From Ehretia macrophylla (Eukaryota; Streptophyta; Magnoliopsida; Boraginales; Ehretiaceae), in the NCBI GenBank assembly GCA_037974665.1, contig CM075770.1:632501-696500 (forward strand): DNA of 64,000 nt, read 5' to 3'. The first letter of the stretch is position 1, and every line of letters begins with the position of its first letter. Positions 34,233 through 45,671 of the stretch are shown here, piece after piece. Made by a program: the position numbers and the translations under genes. The notes below the pieces were generated by a model, which saw only the letters and a program-made list of their open reading frames with translations, searched no databases and had not been told where the DNA came from.

Positions 34233-34598
34233 CTAACACCCAAAATAACACCATAGTCAAATTCAAATTCACAAAAAGAGAGAATAAAACATAAAAATTC
34301 CTCTAGGTCAACTGAAAGGAGCATTGGAGCAACAGCGAAACTGTGGCTGTGTAGCTCACACGTTCAAGTCGTGAAAATAGCCTAATGAACTCTTGCGCAT
34401 CATAGTCCCAAGTGGGTCCGATCTTTTTATAGCTCAGGCTGTGTATAATTCAGCTCCCGTGCATAACGGGAGGTTCATACACCGGTTGTCCCTTATAACT
34501 AGATCAATTGTCTAGCAGAAACTATATGGAGAGCAATAATGATTAACAGAAATTGAACACTTAGTAGAAAAAAGGGAGAAACGTATAGAGTTAAATAC
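34233..34598 (-). promoter_or_regulatory. Putative 5'UTR intron of ZML
   Basis: Reading the minus strand, a donor AG|GTATTT at 34598 and an acceptor GTTAG at 34233 bracket 366 bases upstream of the start codon. No coding exon precedes the ATG, so this would be a leader intron, a frequent site of intron-mediated enhancement in plants. The boundaries are inferred from motifs only. Confidence 0.45.
34315..34498 (+). mobile_element. tRNA-derived SINE (Au-SINE-like) in the ZML leader intron
   Basis: The 184-bp insert has a tRNA-like head with a B-box-like GTTCAAGTC at 34362-34370, then GTGAAAATAGCC. The tail segment, CCCGTGCATAACGGGAGG then CACCGGTTGTCCCTT, resembles the conserved 3' half of the widespread plant Au SINE as I remember it. 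It is bracketed by a 12-bp imperfect direct repeat: CTAGGTCAACTG (34303-34314) and CTAGATCAATTG (34499-34510), 10 of 12 identical. It lies antisense to ZML. Confidence 0.7.
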
Positions 34599-34801
34599 CT
34601 TGATAAAAAGCAGGCGAAAATTTGACGGCGTAGATTGAAAACTGAATCCTTCGATGGGCGAAAAGTTACAGAAATTGAGTAGACACCGGCGAGATGAAGA
34701 AGATTGGACACTGGAACGGATCGACGGTTGGGATTGGACGGAGATGGGAGTGAGCGGAGGGGTTTTTTATTTTTATATTTTTGGTAATTTTAGGGTTCGT
34801 T

Positions 34802-35752
34802 AGAGGCGTGTGTTTGGATTGAGTGGATAAAATTTAATATGGAGCGGAAGAAAGAGTATTATAATGGAAAGGAATGGAGATGATTAAATTATATTTGAAT
34901 TGGTTAATTTTATAAAGGGGAGATTTATAAAATATGATGAGTGTTTATTATTTGGATTAAAAAAAATTGGTTGAGAGAATAAATTTTATAAATAAAATGA
35001 TTTTTATGCCAATTTTTTTATAGTATTTAAACTTTTATAATTTTATTTTTCTTTCGTCTAATAGATCAACTCTTGAATATTAGTTTTTTTTTCACATCTG
35101 AATATCACTTTTTCCAAAACAAGGCTTGACAAAAAAAAAAAAAAAAAAAAAATCAATTCACTGCATTCCAGACTCAAACACCACGGTTTGACCAAAAGAA
35201 ACAAAAGAAAGAAAACACAGACATGCGATGCAAGATAGCTATAGTAGTAGATATACAAATTGTGTAGTATTACAAGAACACAACAAGGAAGAAAAGAAAT
35301 GCATAAATTTTACAGCCGTATAAGGAGGCTAGTGCAAGTTTGGTGACTAGTGCTTTGAAGTTGTCCATTGCAGGCTTTAATTTTTTTGTCATTTTGGTTG
35401 GAGTTGGTGTTAGAATCTTGATGGGGTTTGTTGTTGTTGTTCTGATAAAGGTGACGGTGGTGGTGGTTTTGTTGTTGTCGTTTTGATGAAGGTGATGGTG
35501 GTGGTGGTTTTGGATTGTAATTAAAATAAAATAAAAGGTTATAATAGTTATTTTAAGAAACATAATTTTCCTCTCCTTCCAAATGACTCTAATTTCGGAG
35601 AACTGAATTTTGGAGTATATGAGGAGTTAGGTCTATCTCTTCTATTCCGCAACCATCCATTTCCTTTTAAAACAAACAGCAGGAGGCATTATTCCCCCCC
35701 TCCACCAACCATCCCCTTCCACCCATTCCCCTCAATCCAAACATATCCTTAA
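34802..35752. mobile_element. Possible TIR element (ends TGTTTGGATTGAG)
   Basis: TGTTTGGATTGAGTGG near 34810 is repeated inverted near 35730-35746 (CCCCTCAATCCAAACA). The match is about 16-17 bases and then fades. No target duplication or ORF is evident. The inside contains a GTT/GGT-rich tandem repeat (about 35425-35515). It may be an old DNA-transposon derivative. Confidence 0.35.
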
Positions 35753-37500
35753 TGATCTGTTGCAAAAGTGTGGCCTTTTTTTATTTTATTAATTATGTTT
35801 TGTATTTTTGGGAATAAGGTGATAATGGTCAATTAAATAAACAACAAAAATATCAGATTAGGAAAATTAGAAATAATATTTTGAACCAAGCAATATGTAA
35901 AGTTAGAATCTAAAGAAAATAGTAGTAGCTCAGTGTTCCCTCGGGGCCTTGCACATATTTACATTTTTTTTTTCCTATTAATGAAAGTCCTTATTTTTAG
36001 CAAAAATAAAAATAAAATAAAATCAGAATATAAAGAAAAAACGCAATCATGTTGTTTCCTAGCGTCTCTCTTTTCTTTTTTCTCTTTTTAATTTTTTAAA
36101 GTTATTTTCAATTTCACTAAGATTAACGTTTGATGTCTATGAAAATGTACAATATTGTCCAACTTTAATGCGAAAAATAACTTAGATTGTATGTGGTTTA
36201 TATTTTGATTAGATGATTTAGAAAAAAACAAAGATTATAAGTGTTATAATTTAAGTCATTATCTTACATACATATAATTGGGAAAAAATAAAAAATGTAA
36301 AAAAAATATAATTCGTATCAATACATCCTCTATCACTATTGTGGTACAGTTAAAATAATATTAAGACTATATAACCTTTGGGGCGTAAGTTTTTTCTTTG
36401 TTAAATTTGGGGCGTAAGTTAACGATGCATAATTTTGTTTATGTGTTTTATTTTTATTTTTATTTTTATTTTTTTAAGTTATGACAGTTAGTTGGTCAAT
36501 TATATAATAATTTATAAGTTTAAAGCAATTAATTAATTAATTTATTTATTTATTTTCTCAGTAAGTAATTATTTCAGTCAATTGTTAAAAAATATGAAAA
36601 TACATTAGTCAACTACAAATTGTCATGCACAAGTCTGCCATTTACATAAGTCTATAATGTTCCATAAATTGCAGAATTTATTTTATTTTTAGTTATAAGC
36701 TAACAACACCCTTGACCCTTACAAGTTCAGAATTATCCTTCTTAAACTAAGTGAACTTGCAACCAATTGTTTAAAGGTTGTGTAAGAAAAGAAAAGAAAA
36801 GAAATCTAAAACAAATAGAAAAAAGAAATTTAGAGTATAATTTAAAAGATGGGTCGACTACCTGGAGTTCCCATAATGGAAGAGCTATGGTCCATCTCAC
36901 ACCACAGGCCCGTAAGTGTTATGCTTTGAGGCTTTTCATTTTCCAAAAGTCGTTGTAATCCAATCATAGGTGGGCAGCCAAGTCCACGACCAAATGTCCA
37001 ATATCGAGAAACCGAAAAGAAATGAGTACATAAAAACAAGACACAAACATTTTATTTTAGGAAAAGTGTAATTTTAAGGCTTGAATTTGGTTCAATATAG
37101 AATTAAAACTCTGAATTTTAAAAGCTTTAATCAAATGACTCAAACTTTTAAAAATTAGGTTACATACTATTACGTTCGGCTTGACCTAACTGTGAAATTT
37201 TAATTTTTTAGTTGTAAAACTTTTAACTTTTAGAATTTTTGATGGTGATGTTGGACTTTAAACAATATGAATGAGTACATCAGAGAAATAAAAGTAAAAC
37301 AACTTCTCACATTATGTAAAAATAATTTCGCAAAAATTTTTTTTGAACAGCTCTAATTTGTAGTTTCTTATTTTTTAACTTTTTCAACTTCAGTATCAAC
37401 CTAAAAGCACTTTTAAAAAAATAGGCTAAATAGGTTAATTTCACCTTCTAAACTCATTAAAAAAAAAAAAAACGTTCTTAAGTGTGTAACACTTAAACCA
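35753..37500. other. AT-rich intergenic DNA
   Basis: No ORF with protein-like content was found on either strand. A short GC-richer patch at 36850-37020 might be an old gene or transposon fragment but has no recognisable motif. A-, T- and ATTT-type simple repeats are frequent. Confidence 0.4.
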
Positions 37501-37559
37501 AACATAACCTTAATCACATTATATTGAGTTAATATGACTTTTTCTCCACAATATTTGTA

Positions 37560-38365
37560 AAACATAATACTTTATCCCTTAATATCTATTTTGTACCAAA
37601 TATAATACTTTATCCCCTAACATCTATTCTATACTACTTAGTTTTTTTCGTGATTTAGTTAACAAAAATATCCCTTGGAGTTGTTTAAAAATATACAAAT
37701 ATACAAAAGTATTCTTTTTACTAGTAATTCAAGGGTATTAAATGATACAAAATAAATACTAAGGAACAACATGATATATTTTATACACTAAAAAGGTAAA
37801 GTGTTTTCAATGTTAGGTTGATATTATTTCACCTCTCAATTGTATTGTAAATACAATATTTTTTTCTCAATATTTGTTTTATATTGCTCAACGTTTCCAT
37901 GGTTTGGTCAATAAAAATGTTTGTTATTGCCGTTGTAAATATACAAATATACAAAATATTATTATTATTTTCACCTAATAATAGAAAAATGGCTAAATGA
38001 TAAAAAAAAATTACATATGAGAGGAAAAAAATATTACATTGTATATACATCCAAGGAATTAAAATTATATTTACCTAAAAGTTGAACATTAGTATTAAGG
38101 GAAAAAACTATATACTGTTTATTCAGTGTAACATTTTACTTGATATTTTTTTTGTTTTTGTTTTTTGAAATTTTAAATTTACAAAAATAAAAGATAGAAT
38201 ATAAACATTAGATTTAAAGAATGGATACTTTTGTACATTTGTATATTTTTAACGAATAGAAAGGACATTTTAGTTAACTAAATGGCGTGAGGAGGTATTG
38301 TAATATGAAACGAATATTAGGAAACAAAGTTTACATTGTATATATATTGTGAGGGTAAAGTGATA
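37560..38365. mobile_element. Degenerate inverted-repeat element with a shared ~65-bp module
   Basis: A module around ATTTAGTTAAC and AAATATACAAAT..ACAAAAGTAT occurs at about 37653-37715 and inverted at about 38222-38287. A further, more diverged copy in direct orientation lies at about 37890-37965. The outer regions are also loosely inverted (CTTTATCCC on the left, GGGTAAAG on the right). There is no ORF. This fits an old foldback MITE, with uncertain ends. Confidence 0.4.
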
Positions 38366-38811
38366 TTTGTGCAACATTTTATGGTTAACATGTGTGTAAA
38401 ATGCCCCATTTTTAAAAGTTTGAGAAGTGATATTAAAGATTTTCAAGCTCATCTTTTTGACCTTTTGGTGGTGTTGTGAGTGTTGGAATTACTTGGGTTG
38501 AGATTATACGACATTCAAACTTGAAAATGAATAGTCAGTTATAACGCTTGTACAGGTGCGAAATTAATCAAAGGAGATAGATATTTCATTTGGTATTAGA
38601 AAATATTGGAGATAGTAATTTTTGCAACTAAATTGAATGCAAAACGTATATATTTTTTTATTTACACTCTAAATAATTCACCACTAAAATAATTTGGTGC
38701 TGACTTAAAATTTGAACTCCCAAAACATGGTAGTGGTGGAAGGTTTAGAAGGGTGATATAAGGTTTTATGGCATGTCACGTGATGTGTGTGGGCAGATAT
38801 GAATTGGATTA

Positions 38812-40162
38812 GGGTCTGTTTAGCTTAGTTTTTAGACCCTTAAAAGTACTTTTTTGTAAATTTAGAAGTTCAAACTTACTTGTTTGATCTATTTTTGAAA
38901 GCGCTTTTGTGTAAAAGCCAAAGCTGAAAAAACTAAAATATGGAAGCTCCAAATTTGAGCTTTTTAAAAATTACTTTTGCAAAGCTCTTTTTTCTTTTTT
39001 CTTCCCAAAAATACCCCTTCATATTTTTTAAAAATACAACATTGCCTTTTAAAATTTTTGAATACTTTCTACCCTAATCACTACGTTCTATCTTTCTCCT
39101 CATATTCATTGTTGTTTTCCTCCCAAAGAAGAACAACATAATCAAATTGTTATCCTTCTCTCTCAGGCAAGTCCCATATTGCTTCTTTTAATAATTGAAA
39201 GTTGTATTATATTATTGTAATTCAAAGTCCCTTGAATAATATTTTTGTAAATTATTGTATACGATAGATATATTAACTCTTTGTTCATATTATAATATTG
39301 TTTGCTGAATATTGGTGAATTGTGGGTGTAGTTTGCTGAATCTTGTCTCTAACGACAGCAATTTATCAGTCAAAGTCATTTTATTTTCTAAATTAACTTT
39401 CTCCGTGAGAATCTATTTTGGTTCATTATCTCTAGTTTTCAGTTGCTGTGCTTAGTTCATTTATTATAACAATTTCACATCGTAGCTTTATAGTTTCCTA
39501 GTTCCAGTAAGTGCAAGGAGCTTAGTTTTAAGTTCTGTTTTATATATGATCAAAATATAAATTAGCTTTTTGGTGGTAGATCATTACTGATTATGAATTT
39601 GCATGCTACCATGAAGTCATTCTAAATCTAGCCCGTATGACACTATTATAATATTTTATTGCTTGCTGTTTGCGAATCAACTTTGTTGTTGATTATAGTC
39701 TTTACATAGCTTCAATAAATAACGTGATATTCATCTGATTATTTATAGTTTTGCTGTACTGGATGACTTATGCATATTGTATATTATTGAAGTTGAATTC
39801 GTTTAGTAGAAAGTTTTATAAGCTTTACTGTCACTTGCACATATTCAGCTAATGGGTGCAATTTGCTGAATTTATTTTTTATATTTAATTACGTCGTTAC
39901 AAGAGTTTTTTTCCAACTTTGATATGACTATTTTATAAGCCAAATAGTTTAACTTTAATTTTATCATTTTTTGTCAATTTTATAACCCACAATACTTTTA
40001 TTATAACAGGTCAAACAGTTTCACAGACAGTAAAAAGTACTTTAAACATGACAAGATTAAATAATCAATAATTTTTATTTAACAACACTTTTAATTAAAA
40101 TTTTATTACTAAAAATTTTACAGCTCAAAAATTAAAATATTATAGTTAAGCTAAACAGAACC
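38812..40162. mobile_element. PIF/Harbinger-type non-autonomous DNA transposon, 1.35 kb
   Basis: The left end GGGTCTGTTTAGCTTA and the inverted right end (TAAGCTAAACAGAACC) match at 15 of 16 positions. Both ends are flanked by TTA (38809-38811 and 40163-40165), the target site typical of PIF/Harbinger and Tourist elements. There is no transposase ORF. The interior is AT-rich with repeated TTTGCTGAAT motifs at about 39300-39345 and 39860. Confidence 0.65.
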
Positions 40163-40448
40163 TTAGATATGTTGGCACCATTATTCTCACTCAAGAACCT
40201 CTCTTACTTTTGTGTCCCATAAATAAAGCTTAGCATTATTATGTTTGCGTGTAAAAGAAGCAATTAGAAAGATATTTTTCGATAAGGTTAGAGTTAGAGA
40301 TGATTCTGTGGCTGTGGCTGTGGCTGTGGCTGTGGCTGTGGCTCCCATTACACAAACACTCCACCATATTCCTCTTTAAGGGGTCCAGCAAATCATTTGC
40401 CAATTGTCTAATACTGTATGTCTTCAGCTCCTGCGGCCTACATAGTAC

Positions 40449-40482
<34 letters not shown>

Positions 40483-41740
40483 CAACGTCCACTACCATCG
40501 GACACTTTGTGGTCTCCCTTAAGCCGCCAGGAGCTACCCGTCGCATTTATGCCACGTGGCCTTCACCAGTCTCTGCTTGAAATTTTCACCATAAATTGTG
40601 CTTTTTTTAATTTTAAACCAGTGGTCCTCCCCTCCTCCAGTGTGTGGTTGGTGACGAAGCAAAATCACCTTGGCGGTCGGATACCATTTTGCCACGCAAA
40701 TATCTACTGTGTATGTGGGGCCTTCCTCATCAAGGAATATCCAACTTAATTTCCACTTATGTCGTCTTTTAAACTTTGGAAAATTAACCATTTATTCTTG
40801 TGCTCCGCGTTTCTTTGCCATAAAATAACTTTCTAATAGAACATATTTTCAAATATATATATATATATATATTTTTTTTAAAATAAAATATTTTTTTTAT
40901 GCTTAATTGTCATATTGAAAAGTAATTTTTAGTGTTCAAATGTAATAATGAATATAAATTTTAAATTAATCAAATAAATAATTAATTAATTACTAAATAA
41001 ATAATATTACATATAATTTTACTAATTATTAATTTAATTAATTTATTAATCCATTAAATTTCTATTAATAATTATTCATTATTAAATAAATACATTTTAA
41101 TTATTTAATTAATAATTTTTATTTAATAATAATTAATTAAAAATGTGATGAAAGTGGGATGGGATGGGATGAGGTAGAATGAGTGAAAAATATTATTTAG
41201 TTTTGTTGCGTCCATTTTCATTATTAAACTTATATATAAGGACATCGTGAATATTGCTATTGCTATTAGTCTTTTTGGCAGTGTAACGAAAAAATCCTTA
41301 ATAGTTTTAGCGTACAACTAAAATAACCAATTATGTTACTAGCCGTTTAATTTAATTGTGTGTTTATTATTTTAAATATAAAAAGTTTTGAGATATATTT
41401 TAGAATATATTTAAAGTGAAATTAAATTGGTACTTACATTTCTTTAAAAAAATAAAAATAACTAATCATTTTGCCAAAAGAGTGACGTTAATTCCAAACA
41501 ATAATGGGCCACATGAAACATTGATGTCTTGTCAATTGTCACAGTTTGCGTAGGTTGTGGCCAAAGTTGAAGGACGTATTCGGAAAGCGAGAACCTGAGA
41601 AACTGGTGAGAAGAGAAGAGCGGTGACGCGTATCTGATGATGATGACATTCTCATTTTCTTCCACGTTTTGGTCTCCCACTCCAAGTCTACCAATAAAGA
41701 TATTTTTGGAAGCTAACCGCACATACACCATTAATGTTTA
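40163..41740. other. Intergenic DNA with microsatellites
   Basis: This holds a (TGGCTG)n hexamer array at about 40308-40343, a (CA)n tract at about 40451-40480 and (AT)n at about 40855-40871. ORFs over these repeats are artefacts. A fragment TTTGCCATAAAATAA near 40815 resembles the end of the element at 41742. Confidence 0.5.
40308..40343 (+). repeat. (TGGCTG)n microsatellite
   Basis: About six perfect copies of a GC-rich hexamer in AT-rich surroundings. It is a likely polymorphic marker and nothing indicates function. Confidence 0.8.
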
Positions 41741-41741
41741 G

Positions 41742-42215
41742 GCTCCGTTTGTTTGCCATAAAATATATTTTTTAATTTTTCGATCAATAATATCAAAATT
41801 TTAGTTTATTATAAAAATTTTTATAATAAAAAATAGTAGCTATTTTTGTTCAATTTTTAGATATTTGATAACACTAAAAAATTAATAAATTAAAAAATAT
41901 TTTTCAGTTAAATATTATAGCTAATATAAAATTAAAAAAAATATTTTCATGTCATTTAAAAAAAATATATATTTTCCGAAACTCATCCACTCTACGCCTT
42001 GCCCTACCCCCTACGCTCTCACCCCTACCCTACCCCCACCCACTTCCACCTTCACCTCCACCTCCACCTCCACCTCTACCCTCACAATTAATATATATAT
42101 TATGTATATATTTTTTTTATAAAATTTAATATCAAAAAATATTTTCACTGTATATTTAAACATAAAAAATATTTTATAATATTTTATTTTCTAATAAAAT
42201 ATTTTATCCAAACAA
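41742..42215. mobile_element. Possible MITE with GGCTCCGTTTGTTTGCCATA-type left end
   Basis: The left end GGCTCCGTTTGTTTGCCATA followed by AAATAT is a terminal sequence I associate with plant MITEs. At the right, ATAAAATATTTTATCCAAACAA is a degenerate inverted match. There is no clear target duplication. The interior contains a CCACCT-rich stretch at about 42040-42077. Confidence 0.35.
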
Positions 42216-43295
42216 TTAATATTACTTTTGCTAAGTTAAATTTTTTATAATCATCCAACGTAATCAGATTATGTATCTTTTGTAATTGGATTAGTAATGT
42301 TCCTAGTCCATTAGACTCCATTTTAAATCATGATGTAACCAACCCCCCATGATGGGATTAGTTAACTTTTTTAAGTTCTATGAAAATTTCAGTATCTTGT
42401 GACAAAAAAAAAAAAAGAAAAAAAAAGGAGAAAGAAAGGAGAGAATTGAGGGGCATGTGAGCAAAGAGAAAAAAGAGAAAGGGACTAATTGAGTTGTTCG
42501 AGGGGGACGAGGTTTTGTGGACAGAGATGGCGCTCAGTTAAATATTTTATATTTTATTTATATGTATGAAAATTGACAAGACACGCACGAAACCAAATCA
42601 TAGTTAAACACGGTGCGGTTGGTTGCCCCCCCTTCCCGCTTTCTTCCCCTCTCTTTTCTTCTTGATCACCAAAACACCAACACAACCACAACTCTCTAGG
42701 TTTTAACTGCTCATAGTACTTCTTCTACATATCTCACCGCTTCTTTTGCATCCACCACTTCTCTCTCTCTCTCTCTCTCTCTAATCTCGCTACTCCATGA
42801 TCCTTTCTTCTCTCTCCTCTCTTTCTGACTCTCTCTCCTCTCTTTTCTCTCTCTCTCTCTCGGGCAAACCATAAGGCAACAAACACTTGGCTTACCAGTA
42901 ATATCTCTCTCTCTCCTCGTACATCTCTCTCTCTTCTATATATCCATAGAATCAAGCTTCAACTCCGTAGATTCTCAATTCTCTCTTTGATCTTTCTCTC
43001 TCTTTAATCCCCATTCTCACTCTCACACCATACACGTACACACTCTCTCTCACAAACACTTTGTTTTCTTTTGTTTTTGCACCGCGATTCAAATCCACAC
43101 AAATTTTATTACGTACAGTACCTTGCGTGCTACAATTTCTTACTGCATGCCTTTTTTGACCACCTTCTTATAGTGTGCCATAGCTAGCCGGGGGATCTTC
43201 AACAAGCTCCCCAAACGGCCCTCGTCGTTTCTACCTACTCTCAGCCTTTACTGCACTCTTCACACACATTATCCCTTTCTAGATTTACTTGTGCT

Positions 43296-43351
<56 letters not shown>

Positions 43352-43389
43352 AAGCTTGAGCTTTTTAGTGCTCAATTAACCTACGTACG
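42216..43389 (+). promoter_or_regulatory. BBX promoter and long CT-rich leader
   Basis: Upstream of the BBX start codon, long CT/TC runs occupy 42760-42785, 42800-42862, 42902-42932 and 42978-43050, a pattern typical of plant leaders. A pure (TA)n of about 44 bases at 43304-43347 lies only 43 bases before the ATG. If transcription starts upstream of 42790, two short upstream ORFs would be in the leader: 42797-42874 (25 codons) and 43147-43173 (8 codons). Confidence 0.45.
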
Positions 43390-44175
43390 ATGAAGATCAG
43401 TAGGGTTTGTGAACTTTGTAATGGAGAAGCTGCTGCATATTGTCCCGCTGATAATGCATTTCTTTGTTGGACCTGTGATGCTAAGGTTCACGAGGCTAAC
43501 TTCCTCGTAGCTCGACATGTTCGTCAAATAATCTGCCACAACTGCAAAGGGTTTACCGGAGATCGCATCTCTGGCATGGGTTTCCAAGCTTTTGGTTCCA
43601 TCTGTCCGTCTTGCTTGCCGGCTTCAGCTACTGGTGGTCATGATCTTGATTCTTTATCCTCTTCATCTTCCTCCTCTGCTTGTGTTTCCAGCACGCAGTC
43701 ATCATCTTGTGCTGCTGCTGCTGCTGCTACTGCTACTGCTACTAGCCAGAGCGGGAACAAAACTTGTGCTACCACCAGGAAGGGTCAAAGGAGGAGGAGG
43801 CCATGGAGGGTAGTAGACTCCAAGGCGGAGGGCATTTTCGTAAATTGGTGTGCGAGACTTGGACTGAGTGGTGGCGATTCTGCTGACGTTGTACGGATGG
43901 CCTGCGATGCTTTGGGTGTTTGTTTGGATCAATTGACTATTCTGCCCTTCCGTGTTTCCCTCGCGGCATCTCTGTGGTTCGCATTTAGATTCTGCCAGGT
44001 TAGATCGTTGTCCACGTGGCAAGCTATCAAGAGGCTTGAAGAGATATCCGGCGTGCCAGCTAAGCTTATATCAGCAGCCGAGTCTAAGCTACAACGGCTT
44101 TTCAAAGCGGCTAGAAAACAACGACGACAATGCCATCATCATCAGCTGCCAGAGGAAAGCTGGGCTGAGTCCTGA
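43390..44175 (+). CDS. BBX32: Single-B-box zinc-finger protein, BBX32-like
   Basis: This is a single-exon gene for 261 residues. The N-terminal B-box is CELCNGEAAAYCPADNAFLC then WTCDAKVHEANFLVARH (residues 7-43), followed by CHNC..CPSC spacing (residues 49-77). A low-complexity Ser/Ala/Thr middle (about 92-125) includes a GCT/ACT repeat coding for Ala and Thr runs. The C-terminal half (from WRVVDSKAEGIFVNWCARLG) is conserved-looking and Arg-rich toward the end, with a His run. There is no second B-box and no CCT domain, so it is a short BBX (structural group V). Such proteins act as protein-binding modulators of light signalling in Arabidopsis, a role assigned here by family only. Confidence 0.88.
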   Translation: MKISRVCELCNGEAAAYCPADNAFLCWTCDAKVHEANFLVARHVRQIICHNCKGFTGDRISGMGFQAFGSICPSCLPASATGGHDLDSLSSSSSSSACVSSTQSSSCAAAAAATATATSQSGNKTCATTRKGQRRRRPWRVVDSKAEGIFVNWCARLGLSGGDSADVVRMACDALGVCLDQLTILPFRVSLAASLWFAFRFCQVRSLSTWQAIKRLEEISGVPAKLISAAESKLQRLFKAARKQRRQCHHHQLPEESWAES

Positions 44176-44903
44176 GTCGCCAGTCGTTAGTGGTGATCAA
44201 AATTTATTCATTTTCAGATGGAATAATTTTTTTTTTTTTTTACTTTTTTTTTCCAACCCACTTTGGGTTTGTGATCTTGAAATAGTTTTTTCGTTTTCAT
44301 TCTTTAGGAGAAAAGAGATTTTCTTCTGTGGGCTAAAAATTGCCCTTCACCTAGGATGGATCGAGGATTGACCATCCATGTAATAACTCTCTTCTGATAT
44401 GTGAGTTGTTGTAGTTTGAATTATATGTTATGTTACTTGTCTTTGTTGTCACTTTAATTAAATTCTACGAACTTTAACATCATGCTGGAAAAATGATTAA
44501 ATTAAGCCATAATAGGTTCGGTTTGAGAAATTTAAGAATTAGATAAAATAATTAAAAATTAAAACATTTTCATTCCAAATTATGGGTTCAATATTTATTC
44601 TAAAAAATAATAGACAGGGACGAGCAACATGTGTCTTGGCATCTGGGCATAAATACAATATTGTGGCGTACTAGTAAAATTATACAAGTCAGATGTCTGG
44701 ATATTGGACGGTCCATTAAGAATGGTACTAGGTTTATGTGGATATGGTGAATACACGTGGATATTACACTCATATAAAAAATAAAAAATCTTTACGTGAA
44801 GGTCATTTGAATTTTAAGTATTTATTTGAATCACTAGAAAACTGTTTGGGACCGTAAGCTGACTAAGGCTATCTTTAATTTTTAAATTTGAGTATTTAAA
44901 AAG

Positions 44904-45358
44904 TAATGATTAAGATTTTTAAATATTTTATTTAAAAAAAGTAACACCAATTAGATTTATAAAACTTAAATATATATAGAATTCATTAATTTGTTATCAT
45001 AAACGAATTTTTAAATAAAAATAGAGTCTGATCTCTATTTTTTTTAATAAAAAAAAATTGTAAATGATGTTAAATTTGTTAAAAAAAATAAAGTTCAGGC
45101 TCTATTTTTATTTAAAAAATTGTGAATGATGTTAAATTTGATTTCAAGTTTTTTGTTTGGAATTATTATGCATTGTATTTCTGTTTATTTTCTTGACGAG
45201 ATTGTTCACTCCTTTGTATGCTTTATTTATTAATACAATATTTTCTTTTGACCCAAAAAAAATTCAAATTTGAGAAGAAAATATGAATTTGATATTTATA
45301 AACTCCTATTGATGTTATTTTTTTTATCCATAAAATATTTAAAAATCTCAATAATTGC
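44904..45358. mobile_element. Foldback element with ~70-bp arms
   Basis: The arm at about 44904-44975 (AAGATTTTTAAATATTTTAT ... GTAACACCAATTAG) matches, inverted, 45287-45358 (ATAAAATATTTAAAAATCTC preceded by ..GATGTTATTT). The loop holds a tandem duplication of about 55 bases containing ATGATGTTAAATTTG (45066-45080 and 45128-45142). There is no coding potential. Confidence 0.5.
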
Positions 45359-45671
45359 CATTACCTACTACAAGTTGGTGAGAGCCGACGACAATAACCA
45401 CAAGTAAGCCATTTGTTCCAACGGAGAAGACTCGGATTCTAGAAAGAGCTACAACAGAAGATATTTTATTGCACCATATGCAAATGCTGCCACATATTTG
45501 ATCTTCTTGAAAAATATAGCGTCCGTTAATGCAGAGGAATGAAGTGTCCTTTGATGTTTCAGTTTCTGAACCACCCTAACAGGGAGATTCAATTTTTTTT
45601 TTTCTCAAATGGCGATTAAAACACATCAATTTTTAATTGTATATATATAGTGGGAACTAAGTAGTTTTTTT

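Noticed and set aside
33910-34236. Met-rich ORF on the plus strand
   Set aside because: It is the antisense of the His/Gln repeat exon of ZML; its composition is an artefact of CAT/ATG repeats.
35270-35563. Minus-strand ORF with His and Thr runs
   Set aside because: It is the translation of a GTT/GGT tandem repeat, with no conserved motif or splice context.
40300-40749. 149-codon plus-strand ORF
   Set aside because: It covers the TGGCTG and CA microsatellites and shows low-complexity translation with no family resemblance.
43592-44022. Overlapping ORFs on both strands over the BBX gene
   Set aside because: They are frame shadows of the BBX exon, driven by its GCT/ACT repeat.
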